NCBI GenBank assembly: GCA_030323885.1
Contig: CM059192.1
Coordinates: 2,101,934 to 2,165,933 of the forward strand
From: Branchipolynoe longqiensis
Taxonomy: Eukaryota; Annelida; Polychaeta; Phyllodocida; Polynoidae
Direction of reading: 5' to 3'
DNA: 64,000 nucleotides
Below, piece by piece: positions 49,621-61,084 of this stretch. The notes beneath the pieces are model-generated. The model ran no database searches. It was not told the DNA's origin and saw only the letters and a list, made by a program, of their open reading frames with translations. The position numbers and the translations under genes were made by a program. Positions within the stretch are counted from its first letter, which is position 1. Each line of letters starts with the position of its first letter.

Positions 49621-49752
49621 GTTGTTGGAGTTTAACATCCTGGCAACAGCCAAGGTCTTATCAGGACAGGTACCGACTTGTGACAATGCACACTCATGGT
49701 TGGCGACTTTATAGTGCTGCCCCAATGGGAGACCAGGCCACCATCACATGAC
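49621..49752 (-). mobile_element. SINE S1 3' fragment
   Basis: Only the last part of the body and a GGTTGTTGGAG tail; head absent. Follows the GGTCCGGGG-rich tract. Confidence 0.7.
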
Positions 49753-50199
49753 CTGTGAGTTCAACCAAAAACAGATGCCCATCCTACAAGGTAGTGCGGT
49801 GACGTCATCAATCCAGTCAAAAAGGTCAAATGAGTTCAACCAATAACAGATACAAGCACGCAATGGGTCTTGTCAGATCATTGTCCCACCACAGAGGGTT
49901 CATTTAAGGTCACTGTCCTGCGTCGGACCTCTGACGCGGGACGATTCGGTCTTCTCTATACTACTATCAAACACAGATATATGCCGCAACCAGAAGGTTT
50001 CCTTGTTATTCACTGTTCTTGCCATCTCCATCCACAGTCAGCAGTATTTGATATATTATTTTATATTATTTTATAGATTAATTTTATGGCTAATTTCATA
50101 ACGTGCCAGACTTTGAGGACGAGTCCTACGAGGCCGTCTTGGTTTCACGTAAACTTCCTGAATCGTGAGTGCACGGTCGACTGCACACTTCTCTTTGTG
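49753..50199. other. Unassigned sequence between the SINE fragment and TG array
   Basis: AT-rich tract at 50050-50095. A 22-codon plus frame (VPDFEDESYEAVLVSRKLPE, from about 50103) looks protein-like and is preceded by TTTTATAG, but it is too short to call. Confidence 0.35.
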
Positions 50200-51815
50200 A
50201 ATTACATCTCCGTGTGTCTGGTGGACATTGTGTAAGGGTGGGTGTGGGGCAGAGGGTGTGATTCATTGTGTGGAGATGTGGGTGTGATTGTGTGGGCATG
50301 ATTATGTGGGGATGTGGGTGTGGGTGTGCTTGTGTGGGGATGTGGGTGTGATTGTGTGGTGTGGGCATGATTGTGTGGTGTGGTTTGGGTGTGATTGAGT
50401 AATTGTGTGATGTGGGTGTGTGGTGTGGGTGTGATTGTGCGGTGTGGGCGTGGGTGTGATTGTGTGATGTGGGTGTGTGTGGGTGTGATTGTGTGGGTGT
50501 GATTGTGTGGGGACGTGGGTGTGATTGTGTGGGTGTGCTTGTGTGGGGATGTTGGTGTGCTTGTGTTGGTGTGATTGTGTGGGGATGTGGGGGTGATTGT
50601 GTGGATGTCCTTGTGTGGGATGTGGGGTGATTGTGTGGGTGTGCTTGTGTGGGGATGTGGGTGTGATTGTGTGGGTGTGATTGTGTGGGGATGTGGGTGT
50701 GATTGTGCGGTGTGGTTGCGTGGTGTGAGTGTGATTGTGTGGGTGCGTGGGTGTGATTGTGTGATTGTGTTGGTGTGGGTGTGTGGTGGGGATGTGTGGG
50801 TATGATTGTGTGGGTATGTGGGTTTGTGTGATTGTGTGGTGTAGGTGTGTGGGTGTGATTGTGTGGTTATGTTGGTGTGATTGGGTGGTGTGGCTGTGTG
50901 GTGTTGGTGTGGCTGTGTGGTGTTGGTGTGGCTGTGTGGGTATGTGGGTGTGATTGTGTGGTGTGGGTGTGTGGTGTGGGAGTGATTGTGTGGTGTGGGT
51001 ATGAGGGTGTTTGGGTTTGTGGGCGTGTGGGTGTTTGGGTGTGCAAATGAGACTGTGAATGTAAGTGTGTTTGGGTGTGTGGTGTGGGGTGTGGGTGTGT
51101 GGTGTGGGTATGTGGTTGTGATTATGTTTCTGAATGTATGGGATATTGTTTTCGTATAAATGTGTGTGACGGTCTGTGTTGATGTATGTATAGGTGTGTG
51201 CATGGTGTGTGGTGGGTGTGACGGTGTGCGTGGATGTATGTGTAGGTGTGAGTGGGTGTGTGAATGGGTGCATGGTTGTGTGGTGTGTGATGGTGTGTGT
51301 TGATGTATGTTTGGGTGTGTGAGTGAGTTCATGGTTGTGTTGGTGTGTATGTGTGTGATGGTCTGTGTGGATGGATGTGTGGGTGTGTATGTGAGTGACA
51401 GTGTGTGTGGATATCTGTATGGGTGTGTGTGGGTGTGTGAGTGAGTGCATGGTTTTGTAGTGCATGTGTTGGTGTGTGTCGATGCATGTGTTGGTGTGTG
51501 TGGGTGTGAGTGCATGGTTGTGTGGTGTGTGTGGTGGTGTATGTGGATGTATGTGGGTGTGGGTGTGTGAGTGAGGGCATGGTTGTGTGGTGTGTGATGG
51601 TGTGTGTGAATGTATGTGTTGGTGTGTGAGTGAGTGCATGGTTGTGTTGGTGTGTATGTGTGTGACGGTCTGTGTGGATGGATGGATGTGTGGGTGTGCA
51701 TGTGAGTGACAGCATGTGTGGATATCTGTATGGGTGTGTGAGTGAGGACGTGGTTGTGTTGGTGTGTATGTGTGTGGCGGCGTGTGTTGGTGTGAGTGGA
51801 TGTGTGATTATGTTG
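50200..51815. repeat. TG-rich minisatellite (GTGTGATTGTGTGG)
   Basis: About 1.6 kb of GTGTGATTGTGTGGGGATGT variants grading to GTGTGTGAGTGAGTGCATGG. On the minus strand long His/Thr/Pro frames appear (HTHTSIHPHRPSH...), pure repeat artefacts. Confidence 0.88.
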
Positions 51816-51824
51816 GTGTAATAC

Positions 51825-52130
51825 TCTGTGTCTGTGAATGTGTGTTACTGAGTGTGTGTGAATGTGTGTGTGAATGTGTGTTACTGAGTGTGTGTGAATG
51901 TGTGTTACTGAGTGTGTGTGAATGTGTGTTACTGAGTGTGTGTGAATGTGTGTTACTGAGTGTGTGTGAATGTGTGTTACTGAGTGTGTGTGAATGTGTG
52001 TTACTGAGTGTGTGTGAATGTGTGTTACTGAGTGTGTGTGAATGTGTGTTACTGAGTGTGTGTGAATGTGTGTTACTGAGTGTGTGTGAATGTGTGTTAC
52101 TGAGTGTGTGTGAATGTGTGTGGGTGAGCG
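51825..52130. repeat. 24-bp minisatellite
   Basis: TGTGTGTTACTGAGTGTGTG TGAA repeated about 12 times. Reads CECVLLSV eight-residue repeats on plus; not a gene. Confidence 0.88.
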
Positions 52131-52164
52131 TAGTTAACTGTATGAGTAAATATGTGCATAAGTG

Positions 52165-53530
52165 CGCTGTGTTGGTGTGAATGTGTGTTACTGAGTATCG
52201 GTTAATACTTGACACTGAGCTGAGTGTGTGAATGTGTGTTACTGAGTATCTGTTAATACTTGATACTGAGCTGAGTGTGTGAATGTGTGTTACTAAGTAT
52301 CGGTTAATACTTGACACTGAGCTGAGTGTGTGAATGTGTTTACTAGTATCGTTAATACTTGATACTGAGAGTGTGTGAATGTGTGTTACTAAGTATCGTT
52401 AATACTTGACACTGAGCTGAGTGTGTGAATGTGTGTTACTAAGTATCGGTTAATACTTGACACTGAGCTGAGTGTGTGAATGTGTGTTACTAAGTATCGG
52501 TTAATACTTGACACTGAGCTGAGTGTGTGAATGTGTGTTACTAAGTATCGGTTAATGCTTGACACTGAGCTGAGTGTGTGAATGTGTGTTACTAAGTATC
52601 GGTTAATACTTGACACTGAGCTGAGTGTGTGAATGTGTGTTACTAAGTATCGGTTAATACTTGACACTGAGCTGAGTGTGTGAATGTGTGTTACTAAGTA
52701 TCGGTTAATACTTGACACTGACTGAGTGTGTGAATGTGTGTTACTAAGTATCGGTTAATACTTGACACTGAGCTGAGTGTGTGAATGTGTGTTACTAAGT
52801 ATCGGTTAATACTTGACACTGAGCTGAGTGTGTGAATGTGTGTTACTAAGTATCGGTTAATACTTGACACTGAGCTGAGTGTGTGAATGTGTGTTACTAA
52901 GTATCGGTTAATACTTGACACTGAGCTGAGTGTGTGAATGTGTGTTACTAAGTATCTGTTAATACTTGCTACTGAGCTGAGTGTGTGAATGTGTGTTACT
53001 AAGTATCGGTTAATACTTGACACTGAGCTGAGTGTGTGAATGTGTGTTACTAAGTATCGGTTAATACTTGACACTGAGCTGAGTGTGTGAATGTGTGTTA
53101 CTAAGTATCGGTTAATACTTGACACTGAGCTGAGTGTGTGAATGTGTGTTACTAAGTATCGGTTAATACTTGACACTGAGCAGTGTGTGAATGTGTGTTA
53201 CTAAGTATCGCTTAATACTTGACACTGAGTGTGAATGTGTTTACTAAGTATCGCTTAATACTTGACACTGAGCTGAGTGTGAATGTGTTACTAATATCGC
53301 TAATACTTGACACTGAGCTGAGTGTGGAATGTGTGTTACTAAGTATCGCTTAATACTTGACACTGAGCTGAGTGTGTGAATGTGTGTTACTAAGTATCGG
53401 TTAATACTTGACACTGAGCTGAGTGTGTGAATGTGTGTTACTAAGTATCGGTTAATACTTGACACTGAGCTGAGTGTGTGAATGTGTGTTACTAAGTATC
53501 GGTTAATACTTGACACTGAGCTGAGTGTGT
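52165..53530. repeat. 51-bp minisatellite (about 26 units)
   Basis: The unit GAATGTGTGTTACTAAGTAT CGGTTAATACTTGACACTGA GCTGAGTGTGT, 51 bp, very homogeneous between 52400 and 53170 and more irregular at the edges. The first units share TGTGTTACTGAGT with the adjacent 24-bp array, which suggests a common origin. Minus-strand frames (SSINRYLVTHIHTLSSV repeats) are artefacts of the 17-codon period. Confidence 0.88.
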
Positions 53531-53654
53531 AGTATAGTGTGGTTTTTAATGTGTTAACTAGACAGATTAGTAAACCTGACATTTAGTCAATGTACTCTTG
53601 GCAAAACCCAGATTCTGGGCAGGAATAAGCCAACACCATCTGACATGGGAGAGT

Positions 53655-54266
53655 GGGAACTAAATGTTGTCAGCTGTGGAGACGATGGTGGTGCCCCCTG
53701 GTGGAATGAGGCGACGTCGGGCTCTGAGTGCCAGTCTTGCAGTTTCCGTGGCACGCCAGTTTCCATTCAAATGCATTGTCAATGGCTGTGAGAGATCTTC
53801 ATACAGAAAAAGTCCAATATCTCTCAAATTACACCACCTAGAAACAAACCGCTTGGTACACATATGGGAAAACGTCTTTACCAAAAAGATTGTATTAAAT
53901 TTATACGGTTAGGGTTCTTGATTTCTATTAATTTTGAATAAAACTAATGTTTTGCACTGCGCGTACTATCAAACTTAAGGCATTGTCAATGGTCGTGAGC
54001 AATCTGCATACAGAAAATACAGCAAAAGTGAAATATCTCTAAAACCACGCCACCTAGAAACAAATCGCTCGGTACACATATAGAAAACATCTTTACCAAA
54101 AACATTATATTAAATTTATAAGGTTAGTGATGATGCTGTTCGATTTTGAGGCATGCGCAGAAGCGATGTGTCCCTCGCAAACTGGTGTGCCGCGGAAACT
54201 GCAACACCGGCTGACTGGTCCTAGGGCCGACAGGTGGCGCCACCACGGCCGGAGTGGGAACTAATC
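53655..54266. mobile_element. M8 candidate MITE with long imperfect inverted arms and internal duplication
   Basis: Direct repeats GAGTGGGAACTAA flank it (about 53650 and 54254). The arms pair through GGTGGTGCCCCCTGG / AGGTGGCGCCACC and TTGCAGTTTCCGTGGCAC / GTGCCGCGGAAACTGCAA (18 bp, one mismatch). Inside, a roughly 140-bp segment is duplicated in direct orientation (53770-53910 and 53982-54126, GCATTGTCAATGG ... AAATTTATA). No protein is supported. Confidence 0.6.
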
Positions 54267-54797
54267 CTTTGTAGTACACCGTTTATACCCATTTTAACAT
54301 ATCAAATTCCAGAACTTTCCCGCACTTTCAAGGACCTTTCAGTGCAAATTTCCAAGAGGTTTTAACGCATTTATTAATTTAACGTACCCCGAAAAACGGC
54401 CGTATTCGTAGTCAATTCACTGTGTAAGATGTGAAGTGTAAATAAGCATAAAAATTACAATGACTGTATGGATAGTTTTAATATAAAAATCAAGAGGCTG
54501 GATAACAAACCCACAAAAATCACATTGAACACAAAACGTCACTGATTAATGAGTAAAGAACATATGTGCATAACACAGCAGCTATTTATAATTAACACAT
54601 AATAAAATATAGTCATGATTTTCCATTTTCATTGATTTTCCAGGATCTTTAGACAAATTCAAGGAGTTTCAGGAATCCTGAATAATTAAATACTTTAGCT
54701 GATTTAGATAGAAGATGGTGTGGTAGCATCTACATATTTGTGTATGTACCATTATTACATATATATGCTTAGATATATTTATATATGTATATATATG
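54267..54797. other. Unassigned AT-rich sequence with TATATATG microsatellite
   Basis: 54740-54796 is TATATGTATATATA-type. The rest shows no feature. Confidence 0.45.
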
Positions 54798-55305
54798 TAG
54801 TGGTCTGCACTGACCTCTCGGGCAAGTAACCACATAGACAGGTAGGCGTGGGGAGTGTGTCGATATCAGGGAGCCTAGGTGGTGTAATGGTTAGCACACT
54901 GGCCCGGAATGCAAAGAGATGTGGGTTCGAGTCCCACTCTAGGCGCAGTATTTCCCATTTTCATCACCCCCACGACACTGGTTGCCGTGATCAGGATCCT
55001 GTACAAGCTTTGCGCTGTATGGTTGTTGAACCTACCCTGTGTATGTATGTGTTAAGTGCATTGCCTGTATGTATGTAATTGTAAGCATTACAAGACTTAC
55101 AATTCCAGGGGGACGAGTGTAGTGGTCTGCACTGACCTCTCGGGCAAGTAACCACATAGACAGGTAGGCGTGGGGAGTGTGTCGATATCAGGGAGCCTAG
55201 GTGGTGTAATGGTTAGCACACTGGCCTGGAATGCAAAGAGATGTGGGTTCGAGTCCCACTCTAGGCGCAGTATTTCCCATTTTCATCACCCCCACGACAT
55301 ATATA
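54798..55305 (+). mobile_element. SINE family S3, two copies in tandem (322-bp period)
   Basis: Copy 1 is 54798-55119 and copy 2 is 55120-55305 (3' part missing). Each has a 70-bp leader (GGTCTGCACTGACCTCTCGG ... GTCGATATCAGG) followed by a tRNA-like head: GCCTAGG / TCTAGGC can pair as an acceptor stem, GTGTAATGGTTAGCAC forms the D arm and TGGGTTCGAGTCCCA the T arm. The anticodon arm does not pair well, so this is not an active tRNA gene. The body continues TTTCCCATTTTCATCACCCC and ends GGGGGACGAGTGTAG. Confidence 0.82.
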
Positions 55306-55602
55306 TATGTAATGTATAAAACTTATGCGAGTATAGAGGCGCGTAAATGAATATTCCTTATTGACCACCCTGATGTTGTGTACTACTTTATGGGTGACCC
55401 CCCCTCTTCACGGTGGGACAGGTGGCGCCACCACCCCCCACCGCTACTAGTGCCGCGAATACTGTCACTCGCGCACTGGAATTTTTATTATTGGGCTAGG
55501 GCATCATATCTCCTAAGCCAAAGTGTATATCATCTAGACCCACTTCCTTGTCTTGTGTCCTTATTGTACTGAGGCAAAGACTTTATATATATATGTATGT
55601 AA

Positions 55603-55955
55603 ACCAGACGGGGTGGCCGAATGAGTAGAGCGTCCGTCTCCTGTTTTGGGAGATCGGGAGATCCGAAACCATGAGTTCGTGGGTTCGAATCCTGGTCGAG
55701 TCAAACCAATAACTTAAAAATTGATACTTGTCGCTTCCTAGCCTGGCGCTCGGCATTATTAGGAGAGGGCAATGACTGGTTGGCTCAGTGTCAGGATAAT
55801 GTGACTGAGTGGGATATCAGGTCATGGTACTGGAAGCCTGGTTTCCCAGTGGGGCAGCACTATAAAGTCACCATGAATGCGCACTGTCACAAGTCGGTAC
55901 CCGTCTTGATATGACCTTTTATGTTGCTAGGATGTAAAACAAGAACAAACAAACA
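55603..55955 (+). mobile_element. SINE S1 copy, head type A
   Basis: Complete plus-strand copy: GGGGTGGCCGAATGAGTAGA, B box GGGTTCGAATCC, body and AACAAGAACAAACAAACAAA tail. Confidence 0.86.
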
Positions 55956-56514
55956 AATAGATGTATATATATACAGACAGAATAAAGCTAGGATTCCTTA
56001 CACACGGTATGCGGCATGCGGCGTGCGGCGTGATTACGGGATGGGTCCTTTCACCTACACCCACACACACACCCACACACAGTGTCAGGTTTCCTCACCA
56101 CTGTTCTCTATGGCAAACGCAGCAGCATTCGCATTCGCATGCCGCACCGATCGCTACAGGGACCGATTCAGTATTCGCATGCCGCATGCCGTATGCCGCA
56201 TACCGCGTGTAAGGAATCACCCCCATTGACTTAGATGCTTTTCGATTTTTTGCCGCATTCGCATTCGCATTCGCATACCGCATACCGCGTGTAAGGAATC
56301 CTAGCTTAAAGCTAGGATTCCTTACACACGGTATGCGGCATGCGGCATGCGCATGCGGCATGCGGTATGCGAATGGGAAGATTCCTTACACACGGCATGC
56401 GGCGTGCGGCATGCGGTAAGCAGCATATAAAAGTGTGCACCCATGTGTACATTCATTGGTATTCTGTTGCTTTCTGTTCCGGCTGTCCGTGTGTGTCTGT
56501 GTGTCTGTGTCTCT

Positions 56515-56970
56515 GACAAAGAGACACACACAGACACATATACACACACAGACACACACAGACACAGATACACACACAGATACACACACAGAGACACAAC
56601 ACAGAGACACAACACAGAGACACACAGAGACACACACAGACATACACACAGACACACACACAGACACACCACCACACACACAGACACACACAGACACGGA
56701 GACACACACACACAGAAACACACACAGAGACAAAGAGATACACACACAGACACACACACAGCAACAGAGACACAAAGACACAGACACACAACACAGAGAC
56801 ACACACACACACAGACACACACAGAGACACACACAGACACACATACACACAGATACACACACATAGACACACACAGAGACACAACACACAGACACACACA
56901 CAGACACACACACAGACACAGAGACACACACACAGAGACACAGATACACACACAGAGACACACACACACA
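56515..56970. repeat. CACACAGAGA microsatellite
   Basis: About 450 bp of CACAGA/CACACAGACA. Open on both strands by composition only. Confidence 0.88.
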
Positions 56971-57084
56971 GAATGGGACGGTCCAAACATGGCTCAGTTT
57001 AGCTTGCTTAGAGGGATGTTAGGACCGTCCCAAATATGAAGACTGCTTCCTAACAGGTCCGCCGCATAAACCTACATGTTTGCA

Positions 57085-57245
57085 CCGGCTGTCCGTAATT
57101 ATCAGTCCCCTCCTCCAGCCTTATATCAATGGACAAATGCGACTGATGCTTTTCTATTCACACCACCCTGTCCCGGCTGTCCGTAATTATCAGTCGCCTC
57201 CTCCAGCCTTATATCAATGGACAAATGCGACTGATGCTAATCTAT
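57085..57245 (+). repeat. Direct duplication of about 87 bp
   Basis: CGGCTGTCCGTAATTATCAG to GCGACTGATGCT occurs at 57088 and 57175 with few differences. Sits inside the M5 composite. Confidence 0.75.
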
Positions 57246-57589
57246 TCGCACCCCCGTGTCGCATGCCGCATGCCGGACCGATCGCTACAGGGACCGATCG
57301 AGTTGTCGCATTCGCATTCGCATTCGCATTCGCATTCGCATACCGTATGTAAGGGTTGCAGCCCATTGACTTCAAGGCGTTTCGATTTTTTGCCGCATTC
57401 GCATTCGCATTCGCAGATCGCATACCGCGTGTAAGGAATCTCAGCTTAAGGCATGCCAGTTGTTGGCCAATACGCATACCATGCCTTTCACAAGACGGAA
57501 AAGAAATAATGAAACAAATTAAATGAATTAAACCTAGATAGAGAGGAAGAGGTAGAACCGTATGTGACTGCAGCCTCCCTTGAACCCTG

Positions 57590-57950
57590 CAGATGATGGG
57601 TGTGTGCGGGGTGTGTGTAGGGGTGGAGGGGGAAGGTTGGGGGGAGGGGAGAGGAGGCGAGGTGGCGGGTTGATGGGAGGGGGTGGGCTTGGGGGGAGGA
57701 GTCGTGGTGGTGGTAGAGGGGCGAGTTGGGGGCAGGGGCGAGTTGGGGGGGAGGGTGGGAGGGGAGAGGGGCCGAGGTGGAGGGCAGGGGTGGGGTAGGG
57801 GCAGGAGGCATGTTGGGGGGAGGGGCGGACAGGACGCGGGGAGGGGGCGGATTGGGTTGGTGGTGGAGGTGGGGAAGGGGGCGGGTTGGGGGCGGGATGG
57901 GGCGGTCAGGGTGCGATCAGGGGGCGGGTTGCTGGAGGCGGTAATGACGT
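57590..57950. repeat. G-rich low-complexity tract
   Basis: GGGGAGGGGAG, GTTGGGGG and similar runs; many GGG tracts capable of forming G-quadruplexes on plus. No gene. Confidence 0.75.
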
Positions 57951-58149
57951 CTTAGGGGTGAGAACCAAAACGAGGTCTGTATAACCGGAAGTTGCGGAAG
58001 GCGCCGAATCAAATTAGCACCGCTGAAATTAAGCCGTTAATAATTGAGGCGGCGTGCCGCGGGACGCGCGTGTGCGCGACCACTTCCGGATCCCGGGGGA
58101 CGGCGCGCACATGCCCAGTGTTCACTGAGCTGATGAGTTGCGAAAAGGT
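57950..58149. other. CpG-rich unassigned sequence
   Basis: GC-rich with a CCGGAAGT at about 57988 and many CpGs (58050-58110). A promoter is conceivable but no transcript evidence exists in the sequence. Confidence 0.25.
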
Positions 58150-58580
58150 GCTTCGTGAGAAGCACCCCCCCCCCCCCCCACCTCCCCGTTCCCGCCCCAG
58201 TCCGTCTCGCTCCAGCTCCGCGCCTTCCTCATCCCTCTCCGCTTCACCCCGTCCCGCCTCGCCCACTCCCGCCCCAAGCCAGCCCTGCCCCTCCCTTCCC
58301 CGCCCCGTTCCGCCCCTTTCCGTCCGAGCCCCGCCCCTTTCCCGCCCTGTTCCGCCCCTTTCCGTCCGAGCCCCGCCCCTTCCCCGCCCCGTTCCGCCCC
58401 TTTCCGTCCGAGCCCCGCCCCTTCCCCGCCCTGTTCCGCCCCTTTCCGTCCGAGCTCCGCCACTTCCCGCCCTCCGCCACACTCCCCGCCCCTTTCCCGC
58501 CCATTCCCCGTCCATCCCAGCCCAGCCCCGCCCCTTTCTCAGCCCGCCCCACCTCGCTCTGCTCCGCCCCGCCCACTTAA
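58150..58580. repeat. C-rich 42-bp minisatellite
   Basis: GTTCCGCCCCTTTCCGTCCG AGCCCCGCCCCTTCCCCGCC CT repeated four to five times (58308-58470), with a preceding C-run (58170). The 42-bp period gives RPVPPLSVRAPPLP repeats. Confidence 0.8.
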
Positions 58581-58599
58581 ACGCGCGAGAGGTTGTGGG

Positions 58600-58760
58600 T
58601 TCAATGTCCGGCCGAGTCTTTTACCAACGATCTATTCTTCCATTACCAACGATCTTATATTCTCCCATTCGTCCATTCTTCTATTCTTCCACTCTTCTAT
58701 TCTTCCATTCTTCCACTCTTATATTCTTCCATTCTTCTATTCTTTCATTCTTCCATTCCA
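58600..58760. repeat. CTATTCTTCCATT pyrimidine repeat, left part
   Basis: Irregular TTCTTCTATTCTTCCATTC repeats; the same repeat resumes after the L-B LINE at about 60430-60600, so the LINE split one tract. Confidence 0.8.
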
Positions 58761-60425
58761 CATCAAAAACAATAGCAAACCTAACAAGTGATGTGCTGGC
58801 ATCATTGAACCAAAAGAAATTAGTTGGAGCAGCCTTTATCGACTTCAGCAAAGCCTTTGACACTGTAGACCACAGCATATTAATAAGAAAATGAAACAAC
58901 ATGGGCATTAAATCCAAATCAATAAACTGGATAAAATGCTACCTAAACAACAGGCAGCAAAAAACTAAAGTAAATGGTACACTCTCAGACCAACAAACTG
59001 TCACCTGTGGTGTACTCCAAGGATCAGTCCTGGGACCATTACTATTTATACTCTACATAAACGACCTAGAAAAATGGCTGGAGACAGAATGTCTCCAGCT
59101 ATATGCGGATGACACTGTTGTATATGCAGAAGGAAGCACAGTAGAGGAGGTAGCAACCAAACTAAACAACCTCCTGCTAAAACTGGATGGCTGGTGTGAG
59201 TCCAATAAAATAACCATCAATGCAAATAAATCTAAAACTGTACTCTTCTCACATACAGCAATCACAGGAAGAAACCTACAATGCACACTAGGAAACCAAA
59301 CACTGGAAAGTGTAAATCACTACAAATACCTAGGCATAGAACTAGATAGCCAGCTAAACTACAACCTGTGTGTAACAAAAATCATACAAAAAGTAAATCA
59401 CAAACTATGGCTATTTACTAAACTAAGAAACTATGTGACACAAGATATGTCAATAAAAATCTTCAAAGGCATGGTACTCCCCTACTTTGACTATGGGGAT
59501 GTAATCTACATGGGTGCTAAAAAAGAGATACTTAAAAAATTGCAGATACTACAAAATAGGGCCCTGAAAATCTGCCTGAAAGTAGACAAACTACACCCCA
59601 CTTATGACCTACACAAAAGAACTAAAGTAAAGCTTCTAGAAAACAGAAGGATAATCCACCTAAAAGCATTAGAGTATGGATATAGCCAAGACATTAAGCG
59701 TCTAACCCAACTACTAAGGGACACCAGAGCGAGCAAGGCACCACTACTAAGGCAGACCAGAAGCCAGATCAATGCCCATGAAAGGAGCACACTGGAAATG
59801 GGCGCCAAGGCATGGAATGCGCAAACGGTGAAAGAAAGACAAATCCCTGACCTAAAAAAGTACAAAAAATATCTGTGCAAAATAAAAACTGGGAACCCCA
59901 ACTGAACTGCACCACAAGGGGGCAGGTGATATGTCACGGCCCACCAACTGGACAACCCAGGGTGGGATAACCGGAAATATAAAAGCCAGATAACATATCC
60001 AACAACAATATAAATCAAATCAAATTCAAACAAACATAACTCAACCACCTATTACGTACAGGCCTATGGACATGTAAATAAAATAGGCTAGTATAGAACT
60101 AAGTAGAAAAAAGTGGAAAACTCTTCCCAAGAAAACCCCAAAACACTAACATAGAACCCTAAGAAAACAACTAACATAGTAATAAGAATAGAACAAAAAC
60201 TCAATGCCAAGAGGGCCCAAAACAAACTAACATAGGCTACTAAAAGTACCAACAGATCTATCTGCTACTGAAATGCAGACAATCAAATAACTTATCAGCA
60301 GCTACTGCTTGGTAAGACAACACCAACACTACAGCTGGCCAGCATTGAAAACAAGCCTGGTTACCCGGGCTTACATGCTATGGACAGTATAAATACAGCC
60401 TCAATAAAAAAATAAAAAAAATTTC
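58761..60425 (+). pseudogene. LINE family L-B, second copy (RT with one nonsense codon)
   Basis: Homology to the 32-34.8 kb copy begins abruptly at 58761 (HSTSKTIANL) and runs to the A-rich tail at about 60425. The frame is open to 59905 except for one TGA at 58892-58894, where the other copy has LEKLKTMG. RT blocks FIDFSKAFDTVDH, GVLQGSVLGPLLFILYIND and LYADDTVVYAE are present; block 4 carries L where P is usual. The element sits in a pyrimidine-rich CTATTCTTCCATT-type repeat that continues on both sides (58.60-58.76 and 60.43-60.60 kb). Confidence 0.87.
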
Positions 60426-60429
60426 TTTT

Positions 60430-60605
60430 AAAAATCCAATCTTCTATTCTGCCACTCTTCTATTCTTCCATTCTTCTGTTATTCCATTCTTCTATTCTTC
60501 CACTCTTCCATTCTTAGATACTTATATTCTTCCATTCTGATATTCTTCCATCCGTTCACTCTTCTGTTATTCTATTCTTCCATTCTTTTATTCTTCAACG
60601 AATTG
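60430..60605. repeat. CTATTCTTCCATT pyrimidine repeat, right part
   Basis: Continuation of the tract at 58.6-58.76 kb beyond the inserted LINE, ending in a C-run at 60608-60620. Confidence 0.8.
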
Positions 60606-60649
60606 AACCCCCCCCCCCCCACTGACCACTGCCAGCAACCCTTTCTTAT

Positions 60650-60880
60650 CGTTGCAGATTCCAATGGTTTTAAGTTTCTGCCATTAAAAAACCATAAATA
60701 CATGAGATTGACGGTTATAGTCTACTTCACTTTAGCTCGAAGTAACTTTTATTTTAAATGACTTTGGAAATACTTGAAGTGAAAACAAGCCAAATTAATT
60801 CTGGCAAGCACGTCAAAGGTCTGACACCACGGGCTTCAACAATAACAGGTTCTATTAAATTGGCTTAACGTGTAGTTCTA
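60650..60880. mobile_element. M1 MITE, left-part fragment
   Basis: CCAATGGTTTTAAGTTTCTG, GAAGTAACTTTTATTTTAAA and AACAGGTTCTATTAAATTGG in M1 order; the right end is lost. Confidence 0.68.
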
Positions 60881-60927
60881 ACTAACAAGAAATGCTTACT
60901 CAGTTCGATATGAAGGTATCATCCTCC

Positions 60928-61022
60928 CACCCCACCCCCTCCCACCCACCCCACACTCCCACCCACCCCACCCCCTCCCACCCACCCCACACTCCCACCC
61001 ATCCCACCCCACCCCCGCCCCA
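60928..61022. repeat. CCCACCCCACACTCCCA repeat
   Basis: Short C-rich tandem repeat of 16-19 bp, about five units. Confidence 0.75.
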
Positions 61023-61084
61023 AGCCCTTAAGTGCCTGGATATGGCAAGTAAACCAGCAGAGCTCATGCAGCTACCCTACTGGA

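Larger units (their letters stand above)
55985..57447. mobile_element. M5 foldback elements, GCATTC/GCATGCGG-rich, tandem composite
   Basis: First unit 55985-56307: AAGCTAGGATTCCTTACAC ... GTGTAAGGAATCCTAGCTT, 30-bp inverted repeats with one mismatch. A second begins directly at 56309 with the same end and closes at 57447 (GTAAGGAATCTCAGCTT), with internal ends near 56378 and 57350. The interior is CGCATTCGCATTCGCAT and GCGGCATGCGG words. A CACAGA microsatellite (56515-56970) lies inside the second. Confidence 0.78.

Noticed and set aside
50202..51701. 499- and 445-residue His/Thr/Pro-rich open frames on the minus strand
   Set aside because: They are the translation of a TG-rich minisatellite in two overlapping frames, with no unique sequence.
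51764..53582. Long repeat-protein frames (LLSVCECV and SSINRYLVTHIHTLSSV)
   Set aside because: Unit lengths of 24 and 51 bp are multiples of three and keep frames open; several frames are equally open, and edges decay with the array.
54868..54950. tRNA gene with pairing acceptor, D and T arms
   Set aside because: Anticodon arm does not pair, and the sequence is the head of SINE S3.
56322..57039. Cys/Val and His/Thr frames of 140-220 residues
   Set aside because: Translations of the CACAGA microsatellite.
57992..58894. 300-residue plus-strand frame joining Pro-rich sequence to LINE RT
   Set aside because: It runs through a C-rich minisatellite and a pyrimidine repeat, and only its end is LINE sequence; a chance fusion of open frames.
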